Source: Gracilibacillus boraciitolerans JCM 21714 (GTDB lineage: Bacteria; Bacillota; Bacilli; Bacillales; Amphibacillaceae). From it: a DNA stretch of 64,000 bases. Below, piece by piece: positions 41,183 through 49,776 of the stretch. The stretch's first letter is position 1, and every line of letters begins with the position of its first letter. The translations under genes and the position numbers were made by a program. The stretch lies in contig NZ_BAVS01000001.1 in the NCBI RefSeq assembly GCF_000521485.1, positions 555,401 to 619,400 on the forward strand. The letters are read 5' to 3'. The notes under the pieces were generated by a model, which saw nothing but the letters and a program-made list of their open reading frames with translations, searched no databases and was not told the origin of the DNA.

Positions 41183-41782
41183 ATGTTAAGGAATGCATGG
41201 TTTGTTTTACTATTTATTATGTTCTTAACAGCATGTGGTGGCAATAATATATTAGGTAATAACAACCAAAATACTAATAAAGTGGAGGAATTCTCCTATG
41301 AAGTTGAAGATTTTACTTTTACCAATCAAGATGGAGAAGAATTTTCTAAAAGTGTATTAGAAGGTAAATTTTGGATAGCAGATATGATCTTCACAAATTG
41401 TGAAACGGTCTGTCCACCAATGACTGCTAATATGGCACGTTTACAACGTATGTTAGAAGAAGAAAATATTGATGCTGAACTTGTATCTTTTAGTGTCGAT
41501 CCAACCAATGATTCTCCTGAAATACTAAAGGACTATATTGAAAAACGCGGTGGAACCTTTGATAATTGGAACGCATTGACAGGTTATTCAGATGATGAAA
41601 TAAAAAGTTTTGCAATAAATTCCTTTAAAGCATTTATTGAGAAACCTGAAAACAATGATCAGGTGATTCATGTTAAAACCTTTTATTTAGTAACACCTGA
41701 CGGAAAAGCAATTAAAAGATATGATGGCGAGAAAGCAGATAATATGGAAAAAATAGTTGAAGATATCAAAGCTATGAACTAA
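41183..41782 (+). CDS. SCO-family copper chaperone lipoprotein
   Basis: About 199-residue lipoprotein (lipobox LTAC) with a thioredoxin-like SCO domain. The copper ligands are present: Cys pair in NCETVCPP and the distant His in DQVIHVKTFYL. SCO proteins deliver copper to the CuA site of cytochrome c oxidase subunit II; the caa3 oxidase of this window is the likely client. ATG 41183 is preferred over an upstream ATG because GGGGTG lies before it and the signal peptide starts there. Confidence 0.88.
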   Translation: MLRNAWFVLLFIMFLTACGGNNILGNNNQNTNKVEEFSYEVEDFTFTNQDGEEFSKSVLEGKFWIADMIFTNCETVCPPMTANMARLQRMLEEENIDAELVSFSVDPTNDSPEILKDYIEKRGGTFDNWNALTGYSDDEIKSFAINSFKAFIEKPENNDQVIHVKTFYLVTPDGKAIKRYDGEKADNMEKIVEDIKAMN

Positions 41783-41813
41783 AGTTAAATGATTAAGGGG
41801 GGGAGGTGAATAC

Positions 41814-42266
41814 ATGACAAATTCAGATACGATGGTGAAAAATATCGGCCAAGCATTATTTATAGTAAACCGTCATGCAAAGACAGCACCTGATCCGACC
41901 TACCTTTATAAATTAAAGAAAGAAACCATGAAAAAATTGATTCACGAAAGAAAAGCTAAAAAAATTGGATTGCACTATTCCAAAAATCCAAAGCATAGTC
42001 ACCAACATTCCGTATTACTGGTACAAATTGGAGAGTATTATTTACATATGCCTCCCACTAAAGAAGATATGCATTTGACACACTTGGGACACCTAAACGA
42101 ATCCTATCGAAATCCTAAGCCTACCCTCTCCCTTAATAAGTCGAAAAAGATACTCCAGGAATATTTAAATTGGACTGTTACACCACCTAAAGCAGCCCAT
42201 TCCTATTTTTCTAATCAATCTTCTGCTCTCTCTCCTTTTTATCATAAAAGAAAAGATAATAAGTAA
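41814..42266 (+). CDS. YkyB/Kre family protein
   Basis: 150-residue basic protein: NIGQALFIVNRHAKTAPDP, YLYKLKKETMKKLI, then GLHYSKNPKHSHQHS. This matches the YkyB family; in B. subtilis YkyB (Kre) represses competence by lowering comK mRNA stability. No membrane segment. The ATG follows G7 then AGGTG (41797-41807), an unusually long ribosome-site G-run. Neighbouring ykuE and patA fit B. subtilis order. Confidence 0.8.
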   Translation: MTNSDTMVKNIGQALFIVNRHAKTAPDPTYLYKLKKETMKKLIHERKAKKIGLHYSKNPKHSHQHSVLLVQIGEYYLHMPPTKEDMHLTHLGHLNESYRNPKPTLSLNKSKKILQEYLNWTVTPPKAAHSYFSNQSSALSPFYHKRKDNK

Positions 42267-42269
42267 TTT

Positions 42270-42309
42270 TAATCAGAGGAAGTTATTAAATAACTTCCTC
42301 TGATTAATC
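42270..42309. terminator. Bidirectional terminator
   Basis: AATCAGAGGAAGTTATT followed at once by its complement; perfect 17-bp stem between convergent genes. Confidence 0.85.
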
Positions 42310-42338
42310 TTTCCTTATTATTAGATATACAATTAATG

Positions 42339-42671
42339 TTAACCTTGATTAGTTTCATGTTTTCGTAATAAAGAAAAACCTCTTTTTATGCTAAGAATAA
42401 TAGAAAAAATTAAGATAGCATATAAAACATATCTCCAATCCTCTACAGCTATAAATTGATTTATTAACAATAACGAGATTATAATTGCAAACAGATAGGT
42501 CATCAGTGCTTTCCATTCCAATGCGATGATAAATCTAATAAATGGTTGTAACACAAAATATAAAATCGATAACCCTAGTACAACATAGAGAATAAAAAAC
42601 ATTTCAGATTGCATTGTAATTAATAAATAGTCACTTATTCTTAACCATTCTTTCCACAGCTCGTTAACCAT
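42339..42671 (-). CDS. Hypothetical three-helix membrane protein
   Basis: 110 residues with three hydrophobic helices (about 24-45, 57-73, 80-95) and a basic tail LRKHETNQG. No motif recognised. Start at 42671 directly behind a C8 run (42678-42685 on the plus strand) that takes the ribosome-site position. Divergent from patA. Coding status is supported by its hydrophobic pattern and spacing only. Confidence 0.6.
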   Translation of the reverse strand: MVNELWKEWLRISDYLLITMQSEMFFILYVVLGLSILYFVLQPFIRFIIALEWKALMTYLFAIIISLLLINQFIAVEDWRYVLYAILIFSIILSIKRGFSLLRKHETNQG

Positions 42672-42790
42672 TTATATCCCCCCCCTTTTTAATTTTATGA
42701 TAAAATAATGCTAGTTCTTGAATACTTATATTTATTATCACCATGAAGTTTAATAGTTATAAGTGATACAAAGGTATAAAGGGGATTTTT

Positions 42791-43954
42791 ATGGAGCAGT
42801 TTATAAATGATCGTGTCAAAAGGATTGAAATTTCAGGTATAAGACAATTTTTTAATATGGTGGCTGATAAGAAAGATATTTTATCTTTAACAATCGGACA
42901 ACCGGATTTTCCCACTCCCGACCATATAAAAGAAAAGACAAAAGAAGCAATCGAAAATGATTATACTGCATATACAGCTAATGCTGGCATTTTATCTTTA
43001 CGGGAGGCGATCTCAAACTTCTACTCGAAAAATTATCAAATAAGCTACGATCCAAAAAATGAAGTTATTGTAACGGTAGGCGCTTCACAGGCAATTGATG
43101 TAACGTTTCGGACGTTATTAAACGAAGGTGACGAAGTAATTCTTCCAGGACCTGTTTATCCCGGATATGAACCATTAATTATTCTGGCAGGTGCCAAACC
43201 GGTTCATATAGACACACGTGAAACACACTTCAAGATAACTGCTGAACAAATTGAAAGATCTATTACAGTTAATACGAAAGCGATTATAATTCCTTACCCT
43301 TCTAATCCAACTGGAGTTACCTTGTCCAAAGAAGAATTAGCTGAAATCGCTTCTGTTATAGAAAGACATAATTTATTTCTAATTGCTGATGAGATTTATA
43401 GTGAATTAGTTTATGAGCAACCTCATTTTTCTATAGGACAATTTGCTGAAATTAGGGATAAACTTATTATCATAAATGGTGTTTCTAAATCTCATTCCAT
43501 GACAGGTTTTCGCATCGGGTACATATTAGCCCCCCCAGAATGGTTAGCGAAACAGATGTTGAAAGTTCATCAGTATAATGTATCCTGCCCCTCCTCCATC
43601 AGTCAGTATGGTGCTTTAGAGGCTATCAATAATGGTCAAGAAGATTCTAAAAAAATGAAAAATGTATATCAGGAAAGACGTGATTATGTATACGCTAGGC
43701 TAAAGGATATGAATTTAGCTACATATTTGCCTAATGGCGGATTTTATTTTTTCATCGACATCAGTCATCTTCACTTAGATTCATTTACAGTTGCTGTCCA
43801 ATTAGCAGAAGAAGCTAAAGTTGCTTTAGTTCCAGGAAGTGCATTTTCCAAATATGGCGAAGGCTTTTTACGACTTTCGTATGCTTACAACCTAGCTACA
43901 ATTAAAGAAGGATTGGACAGATTAGAGCCGTATATAAACAATCATACTAACTAG
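42791..43954 (+). CDS. patA: Aminotransferase A, PLP-dependent
   Basis: 387-residue fold-type I aminotransferase. Seen: LTIGQPDFPTPDHIKE, PYPSNPTGVTLSKEE, ADEIYSELVY and the PLP lysine in SKSHSMTGFRIGY, plus FLRLSYAY for substrate carboxylate. PatA in B. subtilis can make N-acetyl-L,L-diaminopimelate or act in lysine/aromatic transamination, which would supply dapL with substrate. The C7 run 43530-43536 probably adds one Pro in ILAPPEWLA. ATG follows AAAGGGGA. Confidence 0.88.
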   Translation: MEQFINDRVKRIEISGIRQFFNMVADKKDILSLTIGQPDFPTPDHIKEKTKEAIENDYTAYTANAGILSLREAISNFYSKNYQISYDPKNEVIVTVGASQAIDVTFRTLLNEGDEVILPGPVYPGYEPLIILAGAKPVHIDTRETHFKITAEQIERSITVNTKAIIIPYPSNPTGVTLSKEELAEIASVIERHNLFLIADEIYSELVYEQPHFSIGQFAEIRDKLIIINGVSKSHSMTGFRIGYILAPPEWLAKQMLKVHQYNVSCPSSISQYGALEAINNGQEDSKKMKNVYQERRDYVYARLKDMNLATYLPNGGFYFFIDISHLHLDSFTVAVQLAEEAKVALVPGSAFSKYGEGFLRLSYAYNLATIKEGLDRLEPYINNHTN

Positions 43955-44030
43955 GAGATAAAACGAAGCAAAGATGCCATACAAAGCTAATTCCTACTTT
44001 CAAAATGATTATTTCACTTACAAAAAAGTA

Positions 44031-44061
44031 AAACACCAGAATTATTTCTGGTGTTTTTTTT
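44031..44061. terminator. Bidirectional terminator
   Basis: AAAACACCAGAA and its complement TTCTGGTGTTTT with T8, between patA and the Spo0E-like gene. Confidence 0.85.
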
Positions 44062-44230
44062 CAGATATTTCATTTTTTTTATATTGTTCATAATCATTTA
44101 AAAGTTCATCTAATTCCTGACTAATATGAAGAGATTCTTTACTTGTAATCCCTTTTTCGAGAGCAACAACGGTCATTTTCTTTCGCAACTCTTCAATCTT
44201 AGTTATTAATGATGCTGAATAAAGTGACAT
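44042..44230 (-). CDS. Spo0E-family aspartyl-phosphate phosphatase
   Basis: 62-residue two-helix protein with the family signature SQELD (in HISQELDELLNDYEQ) after a first helix ITKIEELRKKMTVVALEKG. Spo0E-type phosphatases dephosphorylate Spo0A-P and so delay sporulation. Length is typical of the short members (YisI/YnzD). GAGGTAACTCG precedes the ATG. Which paralogue it is cannot be told. Confidence 0.88.
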   Translation of the reverse strand: MSLYSASLITKIEELRKKMTVVALEKGITSKESLHISQELDELLNDYEQYKKNEISEKKHQK

Positions 44231-44516
44231 TTTACCGAGTTACCTCCTATTCAATGACTCAGTGATTAAAAATATTTGTTAAACGATATTAATTATCCTA
44301 AATAATTCAATTAATGTAAAGTAAAGTGCAAAAAAGAAAAATACTTCATAAAATTAAAAGATTATTTTCTTATATCTTTTATAATTCGACAAATCATTCC
44401 TTTTCTATGCTATAGTATAAATTGAGATTTTCATTTAGTAGAAAGGTTTCTATCACCACTATGGTTAACACTATAAGAAAGCCGTAATGGCACATTAATT
44501 AAGGATGAATCTTATT

Positions 44517-44852
44517 ATGCATTTTAAACGAAATGAAGCATTTCGCTACCAGTTTAAGCAACCTCTGCAAGCCAAAATTCACTTAGAAAAACAGAATACC
44601 TGCGATATTTCTATCCTCGACGTAAGTCCTAAAGGAATGAAATTTAATTGTTTGGTAAAAATCCCTTTAAATTTAAATATACAAATTACATATAAAATAT
44701 TAAATAAAAGTTTTAAAATTACCGGTTCGATTATATGGCAAATTGATTATGGTGAATTTTATCAATATGGTGCTTTATTTGAAAAAAATGAGGAGTACCA
44801 ATTAGCATTACTAACTGAATTAAAAAAACTTGCAAAAACAAAACCTCAATAG
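44517..44852 (+). CDS. Single PilZ-domain protein
   Basis: About 111 residues forming one PilZ-like domain: an N-terminal Arg-containing stretch (FKRNEAFRYQFKQPLQ) and the DVSPKGMKF motif matching (D/N)xSxxG. PilZ domains bind cyclic di-GMP, but the first motif (RxxxR) is imperfect here, so binding is uncertain. ATG 44517 is preferred because AAGGATG lies upstream. It stands alone with its own terminator, next to the Spo0E-like gene. Confidence 0.65.
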   Translation: MHFKRNEAFRYQFKQPLQAKIHLEKQNTCDISILDVSPKGMKFNCLVKIPLNLNIQITYKILNKSFKITGSIIWQIDYGEFYQYGALFEKNEEYQLALLTELKKLAKTKPQ

Positions 44853-44873
44853 ATTTTTCCACTGAGGTTTTGT
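44843..44873 (+). terminator. Terminator after the PilZ gene
   Basis: AAACCTCA pairs with TGAGGTTT around a loop that includes the stop codon region. Confidence 0.65.
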
Positions 44874-44884
44874 AGGTTAATGGT

Positions 44885-44968
44885 CTATTTGACACGGTCA
44901 AAAATACTAAATCCTATACATCCGATTAAAATAACAAAACTTAATATACCAAAAATAACAGATTCCAT
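44885..44968 (-). CDS. Tiny membrane protein (27 residues)
   Basis: ORF starting ATG 44968 behind a strong GAGGGGTGAAAGC ribosome site and reading MESVIFGILSFVILIGC and on to FDRVK. One membrane helix with a short basic tail. The intact ribosome site makes it a credible small protein. I recognise no family; it may be a regulator of a membrane complex, but that is only a guess. Confidence 0.5.
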   Translation of the reverse strand: MESVIFGILSFVILIGCIGFSIFDRVK

Positions 44969-45188
44969 GCTTTCACCCCTCATTTACTTTATGTTATCTA
45001 TATTATATCTAAATTTCTTATTTTAATAAAGCAGATATTATTTTTTGTCATAATTTAAAAAGATTATTACCTTTTCATGGTATAATAGAGTAAGAATTCC
45101 ATCGATTAGAAACACGTATTTTAGAGGACAGATCTTTGTTGTCCATAACACAGGCCAAATGTGGTCATATAGAAAGCGAGGTATCACT

Positions 45189-46346
45189 TTGTCTTTTTGT
45201 CCTAATTGTGGTGGTCAAGTACAAGAATCGGAAACATTTTGTGTTTACTGTGGAAAAAGACTGCCAGCAGATCTTAACGAAAGAACAGTACCAAAAAAAC
45301 CAACAACAAAATGGTGGCTTCTTCCTACCTTGTCATTAGTAATTGCTTCGATAATTATTATTTCTATTCCTATATTTACAAACTATCAATCTAATCAAGC
45401 AAAATCGCTTTATCAGGATGCCAAAGACATGGCATTAATTGGTGATTACAGCCAAGCACATCATATACTTCAACAAGCGATTGACTATAAAAAACAATTC
45501 CCTGCAGCAATAGAGGTTATTAGCTTTTTAAACATAGCTACAAATGTTGAAAGCGATTTACAAAATGTCGAAAAATTAAATAAACAAAAAAAATTTGAGA
45601 AAGCGTTCGATATCATACAGCAAGCAGAACGGGACATTCAAAATTATAATGGTGATTTGGTTGATCAACTCATAATAAATATACTGGCAACAAAAAACCA
45701 AACGATATTAGAACAATCTTCATATAAATTCAACAATGATCCTACTGTAGAAGATCTGAAGAATCTTTTTTGGGAAATGGAAGAGATATCTGATGAAAAA
45801 GCCATCGTATTAAAAGAACAGATTCAAGAAAAATTAATAGCCATGACTTATCAGAAAGCAACAACACTATTAGATGATCTTCAGTTTTCACGCGCAATGC
45901 GGGTAATAGACGACACGTTATATGTCATCGAAAACTCTGAACAGTTAGAGAGCTTAAAAGCTACTGTAAACAAAGAAAAAACCGCTTTTGAAACCGTGCA
46001 AGAGCAACGTATCGAACAGGCTCTTTCTGTTTTTGAAAAGGAACAGGAAGTAAACGAAAGTAATGCGATAGAGCAAATAGATATTAAACTGACGGAAGAT
46101 AAAGATAAGTGGGTTATAAATGGCACATTAAAAAGTGTCGCAACTGTACCAATACACTCTATACTGGTTAGTTATTCCATTTCAGATAAACATGATCAAA
46201 TAGTACTTGAAAATGAAATATATGTTTATCCAGAAACATTATATCCTGATGAATTTGGGAATTTCGAGTTTACTCATTTCGATATTCCTGCTGATCATGT
46301 TGGATTAACAGCTAAAATAGAAGAAATTACTTGGTATTTAGAATAA
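45189..46346 (+). CDS. Zinc-ribbon membrane protein with helical-repeat region
   Basis: About 385 residues. N-terminal double zinc ribbon half-sites FCPNCGG and FCVYCGKR, one membrane helix (about 45-65 after TTKWWLLPT), a long helical part with TPR-like character (KSLYQDAKDMALIGDYSQAHH) and a C-terminal beta-rich domain (WVINGTLKSVATVPIHS, FxxM-like). TTG at 45189 is taken as start since GCGAGG lies before it and the zinc ribbon begins at once. First gene of a three-gene operon with a protease and a lipoprotein. Function unknown. Confidence 0.7.
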   Translation: MSFCPNCGGQVQESETFCVYCGKRLPADLNERTVPKKPTTKWWLLPTLSLVIASIIIISIPIFTNYQSNQAKSLYQDAKDMALIGDYSQAHHILQQAIDYKKQFPAAIEVISFLNIATNVESDLQNVEKLNKQKKFEKAFDIIQQAERDIQNYNGDLVDQLIINILATKNQTILEQSSYKFNNDPTVEDLKNLFWEMEEISDEKAIVLKEQIQEKLIAMTYQKATTLLDDLQFSRAMRVIDDTLYVIENSEQLESLKATVNKEKTAFETVQEQRIEQALSVFEKEQEVNESNAIEQIDIKLTEDKDKWVINGTLKSVATVPIHSILVSYSISDKHDQIVLENEIYVYPETLYPDEFGNFEFTHFDIPADHVGLTAKIEEITWYLE

Positions 46347-46362
46347 GCAACGGAGGATTATA

Positions 46363-47493
46363 ATGTACAAGAGGAGAAAATATATCCCTGTTATTTTGGC
46401 TGTTTTCATATTACTTATTGCCATCACTCTAGCTTTTCTTATCTATAGAGACTGGTATAAACAACCATTATCAACTGAAAATACACTAGCCACCAATATT
46501 GAAAATAACTACAATGAAGTGAATTTAAAAACCATCATTCATCAAACACAAAAATCTGTCGTGCAAATAGAAACTACAAATGATTTAACAAGTAAAACTG
46601 GTTCTGGCTTTGTAATTAACAACACTGGAGATATTCTAACAAATGCTCATGTGATTGAAGATGCAGACACGATAATGGTTAAATTATCTAATACAAGGCA
46701 ATATCCTGCAGCTGTGATTGGTATCGGCGTAGAAGAGGATTTCGCTGTCATTAGAGTACCTGAATTACATCAGTTAGAGCCGATTTCACTTGAAACAGAA
46801 AAACAAATAGAAATAGGAGATGAAGTTATCGCAATCGGTAGTCCTGTAGGAATTCAGAACAGTGTTTCACTTGGATTAATAGTGGGAACAGATCGGTCTT
46901 TCTCAATAAATAACTTTCAATATGATGAAGTTTATCAGATTTCTGCAAATATCACTTATGGCAATAGTGGTGGTCCGCTAATTTTACGAAGTAGTGGGAA
47001 AGTAATCGGCATTAATTCAGCTGGAATTGCCGATACTGATATTGGCTTTAGTATTCCAGTGACACAAGTAAACAAACAAATAACAAATTGGATAGAAGAT
47101 GTTAAGGAAGAAGATTTAGTTTACCTCTCTTCAATCGGACAGCGTGTAAATCAGGAAAAGCTGGAAGAAGATGCATTATATTTAATAGACTATTTCTTTG
47201 AGAATATTTCTTTACGAGACTATGTTAATGCATATTCTATGTTAGGAAGCCACTATCAAGATAAAAATAGTTATATAACTTTTCGTCGATCTTTTCAGTC
47301 TTTAATAAGTTTGAATACAAAGAAAAAAACAATCACAGAAAAAAAAGATGATGAAATTCATATGACAGTTGATCTTGAAGCTACCCTTCGAGACGATTCC
47401 TATCAAGAAACTCAAAGAAAATGGCAGTATAATTTAGTAGTCGGCTTTGAAAATGACCAACTAAAAATACTTAAATTGCATAAAACTTCTTAA
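46363..47493 (+). CDS. Membrane-anchored trypsin-like protease without PDZ domain
   Basis: 376 residues: one N-terminal helix (about 8-27), an extracytoplasmic HtrA-type chymotrypsin fold with His in LTNAHVIE, Asp in EEDFAVIRV and Ser in YGNSGGPL, then no PDZ domain. Instead a C-terminal domain (about 275-376) of NTF2/SnoaL-like appearance (YLIDYFFENISLRDYVNAYSML). Starts 17 bases after the zinc-ribbon gene behind GGAGG and ends 21 bases before the lipoprotein gene. Likely envelope quality-control or signalling protease. Confidence 0.8.
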   Translation: MYKRRKYIPVILAVFILLIAITLAFLIYRDWYKQPLSTENTLATNIENNYNEVNLKTIIHQTQKSVVQIETTNDLTSKTGSGFVINNTGDILTNAHVIEDADTIMVKLSNTRQYPAAVIGIGVEEDFAVIRVPELHQLEPISLETEKQIEIGDEVIAIGSPVGIQNSVSLGLIVGTDRSFSINNFQYDEVYQISANITYGNSGGPLILRSSGKVIGINSAGIADTDIGFSIPVTQVNKQITNWIEDVKEEDLVYLSSIGQRVNQEKLEEDALYLIDYFFENISLRDYVNAYSMLGSHYQDKNSYITFRRSFQSLISLNTKKKTITEKKDDEIHMTVDLEATLRDDSYQETQRKWQYNLVVGFENDQLKILKLHKTS

Positions 47494-47513
47494 GAGAGAT
47501 TGGAGGTGTCTTT

Positions 47514-48194
47514 TTGAAAAAACTATTTTTCTATTTATTTTTACTATTATTGTTATTTGCATGCAGCAATAAACAAACAGAGTCAATGATTACCAAAGAA
47601 GCACCACTTGAGGCTCCTCAGGAATTGGTAAAAACAGAAGAAATGGAAGAAGAATCGCTCCAGAATAATGAAACGTTAGAAATAGAATTCACTTCGGAAA
47701 ATGAATTGATTACAATTAATACAGCGAATATCAATATACTTAACTCATATCTTAATACGTTTATTAATAAAGAGAAAGCGGTCTCGAATATGGAGCTAAC
47801 AAAACTTGATATAGCTAAGCTTTATTTACTTTCTTTTAATTGCAATGAAACTACATGCTCTTATCTCCTGTTAGATAGAAAAGAGCCTAATCGGTCCTTT
47901 TTAGTAGATGATTTAATCCATATAAAAGAAGCACTGCCATCACCTGATCAATCCAAGTTACTTTTCATTATAGCTAATTTCGATAGTACTGAAACTTTTA
48001 AGGTATTTGAACAAAATGAGTGGACATTACTAAATTTCGAATTACCACCTTCAGAAGAGACTATAACCATAAATGAAGCAACATGGATAGATGAGCAAAC
48101 AATTAAATTACAATATCAAGAACCTACAGATAATAGTATTCATGAAATCACATTAAAACAAAAAAAGAAGAATTATTTAACTAATCATCGATAA
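47514..48194 (+). CDS. Hypothetical lipoprotein of the protease operon
   Basis: 226 residues with lipobox LFAC at residues 14-17 and an acidic linker. The rest is mixed beta structure with NCNETTCSYLLLDRKEP and DQSKLLFIIANFDS. TTG start at 47514 behind GGAGGTG. No family recognised. Tight spacing to the protease suggests joint function on the outer face of the membrane. Followed by a terminator, so it closes the operon. Confidence 0.7.
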   Translation: MKKLFFYLFLLLLLFACSNKQTESMITKEAPLEAPQELVKTEEMEEESLQNNETLEIEFTSENELITINTANINILNSYLNTFINKEKAVSNMELTKLDIAKLYLLSFNCNETTCSYLLLDRKEPNRSFLVDDLIHIKEALPSPDQSKLLFIIANFDSTETFKVFEQNEWTLLNFELPPSEETITINEATWIDEQTIKLQYQEPTDNSIHEITLKQKKKNYLTNHR

Positions 48195-48237
48195 TTTTAT
48201 AAAATAATGACTTAGCTTAAAGACCTTCTTGAGATAG

Positions 48238-48274
48238 TAAAAAGGCAGTGATCCCCCCCCTCACTGCCTTTTAT
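48238..48274. terminator. Bidirectional terminator with C8 loop
   Basis: AAAGGCAGTGA and TCACTGCCTTTT form the stem; the loop is TCCCCCCCC, one of the abnormal C-runs (48253-48260). Confidence 0.85.
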
Positions 48275-48718
48275 TTGAATACTATCGTACTTTTCGTTTT
48301 TATATCAAATTTTTGATCTTCAATAAAAAATTGCGTGTGTACATAGACTTTGTGTTCACCTTTCTTCAATTCTGAAAATGTTAATGGCATCTCCGGGTGA
48401 TACTGAAATCCCGGCTTCATTTGCTTTATAACCGGACTACCTGTAAATACTGCATTATCAGCATTTATTGTTATCTGAGTTAGTGGAGTGCGATGACGTA
48501 TTACAATATCTTCTTCTCCTGCATATTCAATGGATCGTAAAACTTGAAAACCCTCGGATATTTCTTCAATACGAACATGTACAGTGAAATCTCCATATTG
48601 CTTCTCAATTTTCACTGCTTCTACTAAAGATGTCTTCAGATAATCTTTCATTACAAATAGAATGACTGCCCCCAATACAAGCGGTCAAAGTGATTATAAT
48701 TATGTATTTTTTTCCCAT
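48271..48718 (-). CDS. Hypothetical membrane-anchored beta-rich protein (apparent frameshift)
   Basis: About 148 residues when the C5 run 48669-48673 is read as four. The N-terminus then is MGKKYIIIITLTACIGAVIL, an anchor or signal, continuing into FVMKDYLKTSLVEAVKIEK. The remaining part is an Ig-like beta pattern ending DIKTKSTIVFK. GAGGGGGAAGTG precedes the ATG at 48718. Function unknown; it is convergent with the protease operon. Confidence 0.65.
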
Positions 48719-48868
48719 GATCACTTCCCCCTCGCTACATTCTTTTTATCTTATATATACGCATTTAATGTCTATTTTGTTTCATTTTGGATGTATACTT
48801 TTTTCGAAAATATGCAAAATATCTATATGAATTAGATTAAATATCTATCCTTAGAAAGGATGTTAACC

Positions 48869-49318
48869 ATGAAATCTTTACATATTTTAGCTATTCTCGT
48901 ATTGCTAACAATAGTTGCTTGCAATAATGAAAGCCCATCTCCCACCAATAGTTCTCCTGGGATTACCCAACTAAATTCCGAGTCAACAAAAAAATTTGAA
49001 AAAGATTCCATTCCCAGAATAGCACAAACCTATTTAAACGACCATTCAAATGAGATTGCTTCATACAAAGCTATTCATATCAATGATCAACTATTTGTAG
49101 CATTTACTGCTTCACCTTTAAAACAAGCTGTAGAACAAAAAATAGAACAAAAGGTAAAAAAAGATCTTGAATCAATTACCAAAATGAAAGAGATTCATGT
49201 TACATCAGATCAAAAATTTTTAATAGAACTAACAAAAATGGAGAATGAAGATTTATCTAAAGAAGATTTTGAGAAAAAAGTAGAAAAATTAATAAAATTA
49301 TCTAAAGAACAAACGTAA
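48869..49318 (+). CDS. YhcN/YlaJ-like sporulation lipoprotein
   Basis: About 149-residue lipoprotein (lipobox IVAC). Body: IAQTYLNDHSNEIASYKAIHINDQLFVAF then a Lys/Glu-rich helix with QKVKKDLESITKMKEIHVTSD. This fits YhcN/YlaJ-type spore membrane lipoproteins. It starts a compact operon with spoVAC, spoVAD and spoVAE (14-bp gap to spoVAC). ATG 48869 is chosen behind GAAAGGATG. In spoVA2-type clusters a lipoprotein gene of this kind stands at the same position. Confidence 0.7.
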   Translation: MKSLHILAILVLLTIVACNNESPSPTNSSPGITQLNSESTKKFEKDSIPRIAQTYLNDHSNEIASYKAIHINDQLFVAFTASPLKQAVEQKIEQKVKKDLESITKMKEIHVTSDQKFLIELTKMENEDLSKEDFEKKVEKLIKLSKEQT

Positions 49319-49332
49319 CGGAGGAGAAAAAA

Positions 49333-49776
49333 ATGCAATATAAGGATTTTCAAAAAACAAAAGAACCTAAACGACCTCTTCTAAAAAATTGCGCAAGAGC
49401 TTTTTTTGTCGGAGGAATTATTTGCGTAATAGGCCAAGCAATTTCAGTATTCTATATGTATTTTTTTGATTTCACAGAACAGACTGTCGGAAATCCAACC
49501 GTCGCAACATTAATATTTATAACTATGCTACTTACTGGATTAGGCTATTATGATCGCTTAGCACAGTTTGCAGGAGCTGGCAGTGCAGTACCTGTAACAG
49601 GGTTTGGCAACGCAGTTATTTCGGCAGCAATAGAACATCGTACTGAAGGATTTGTACAAGGTGTTGGTGGAAATATGTTTAAGCTCGCCGGGTCTGTCAT
49701 CTTATTTGGTGTATTTTCAGCTTTTGTTATTGCGCTAATAAAAACAATTATAACTTATTTGGGTGGTGCAGCATGA
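49333..49776 (+). CDS. spoVAC: SpoVAC, spore DPA-channel protein
   Basis: 147-residue membrane protein matching SpoVAC, a mechanosensitive-type channel in the spore inner membrane for dipicolinic-acid movement. Four to five helices, FVGGIICVIGQAISVFY, then QFAGAGSAVPVTGFGNAVISAAIEH, the family hallmark. CGGAGGAG precedes the ATG; the stop overlaps the spoVAD start by four bases. Confidence 0.95.
   Translation: MQYKDFQKTKEPKRPLLKNCARAFFVGGIICVIGQAISVFYMYFFDFTEQTVGNPTVATLIFITMLLTGLGYYDRLAQFAGAGSAVPVTGFGNAVISAAIEHRTEGFVQGVGGNMFKLAGSVILFGVFSAFVIALIKTIITYLGGAA

Noticed and set aside
44420..44516. Cyclic-di-GMP riboswitch before the PilZ gene
   Set aside because: A GAAAGCC-like piece is present, but the conserved core elements of class I or II are not; no convincing fold by eye.
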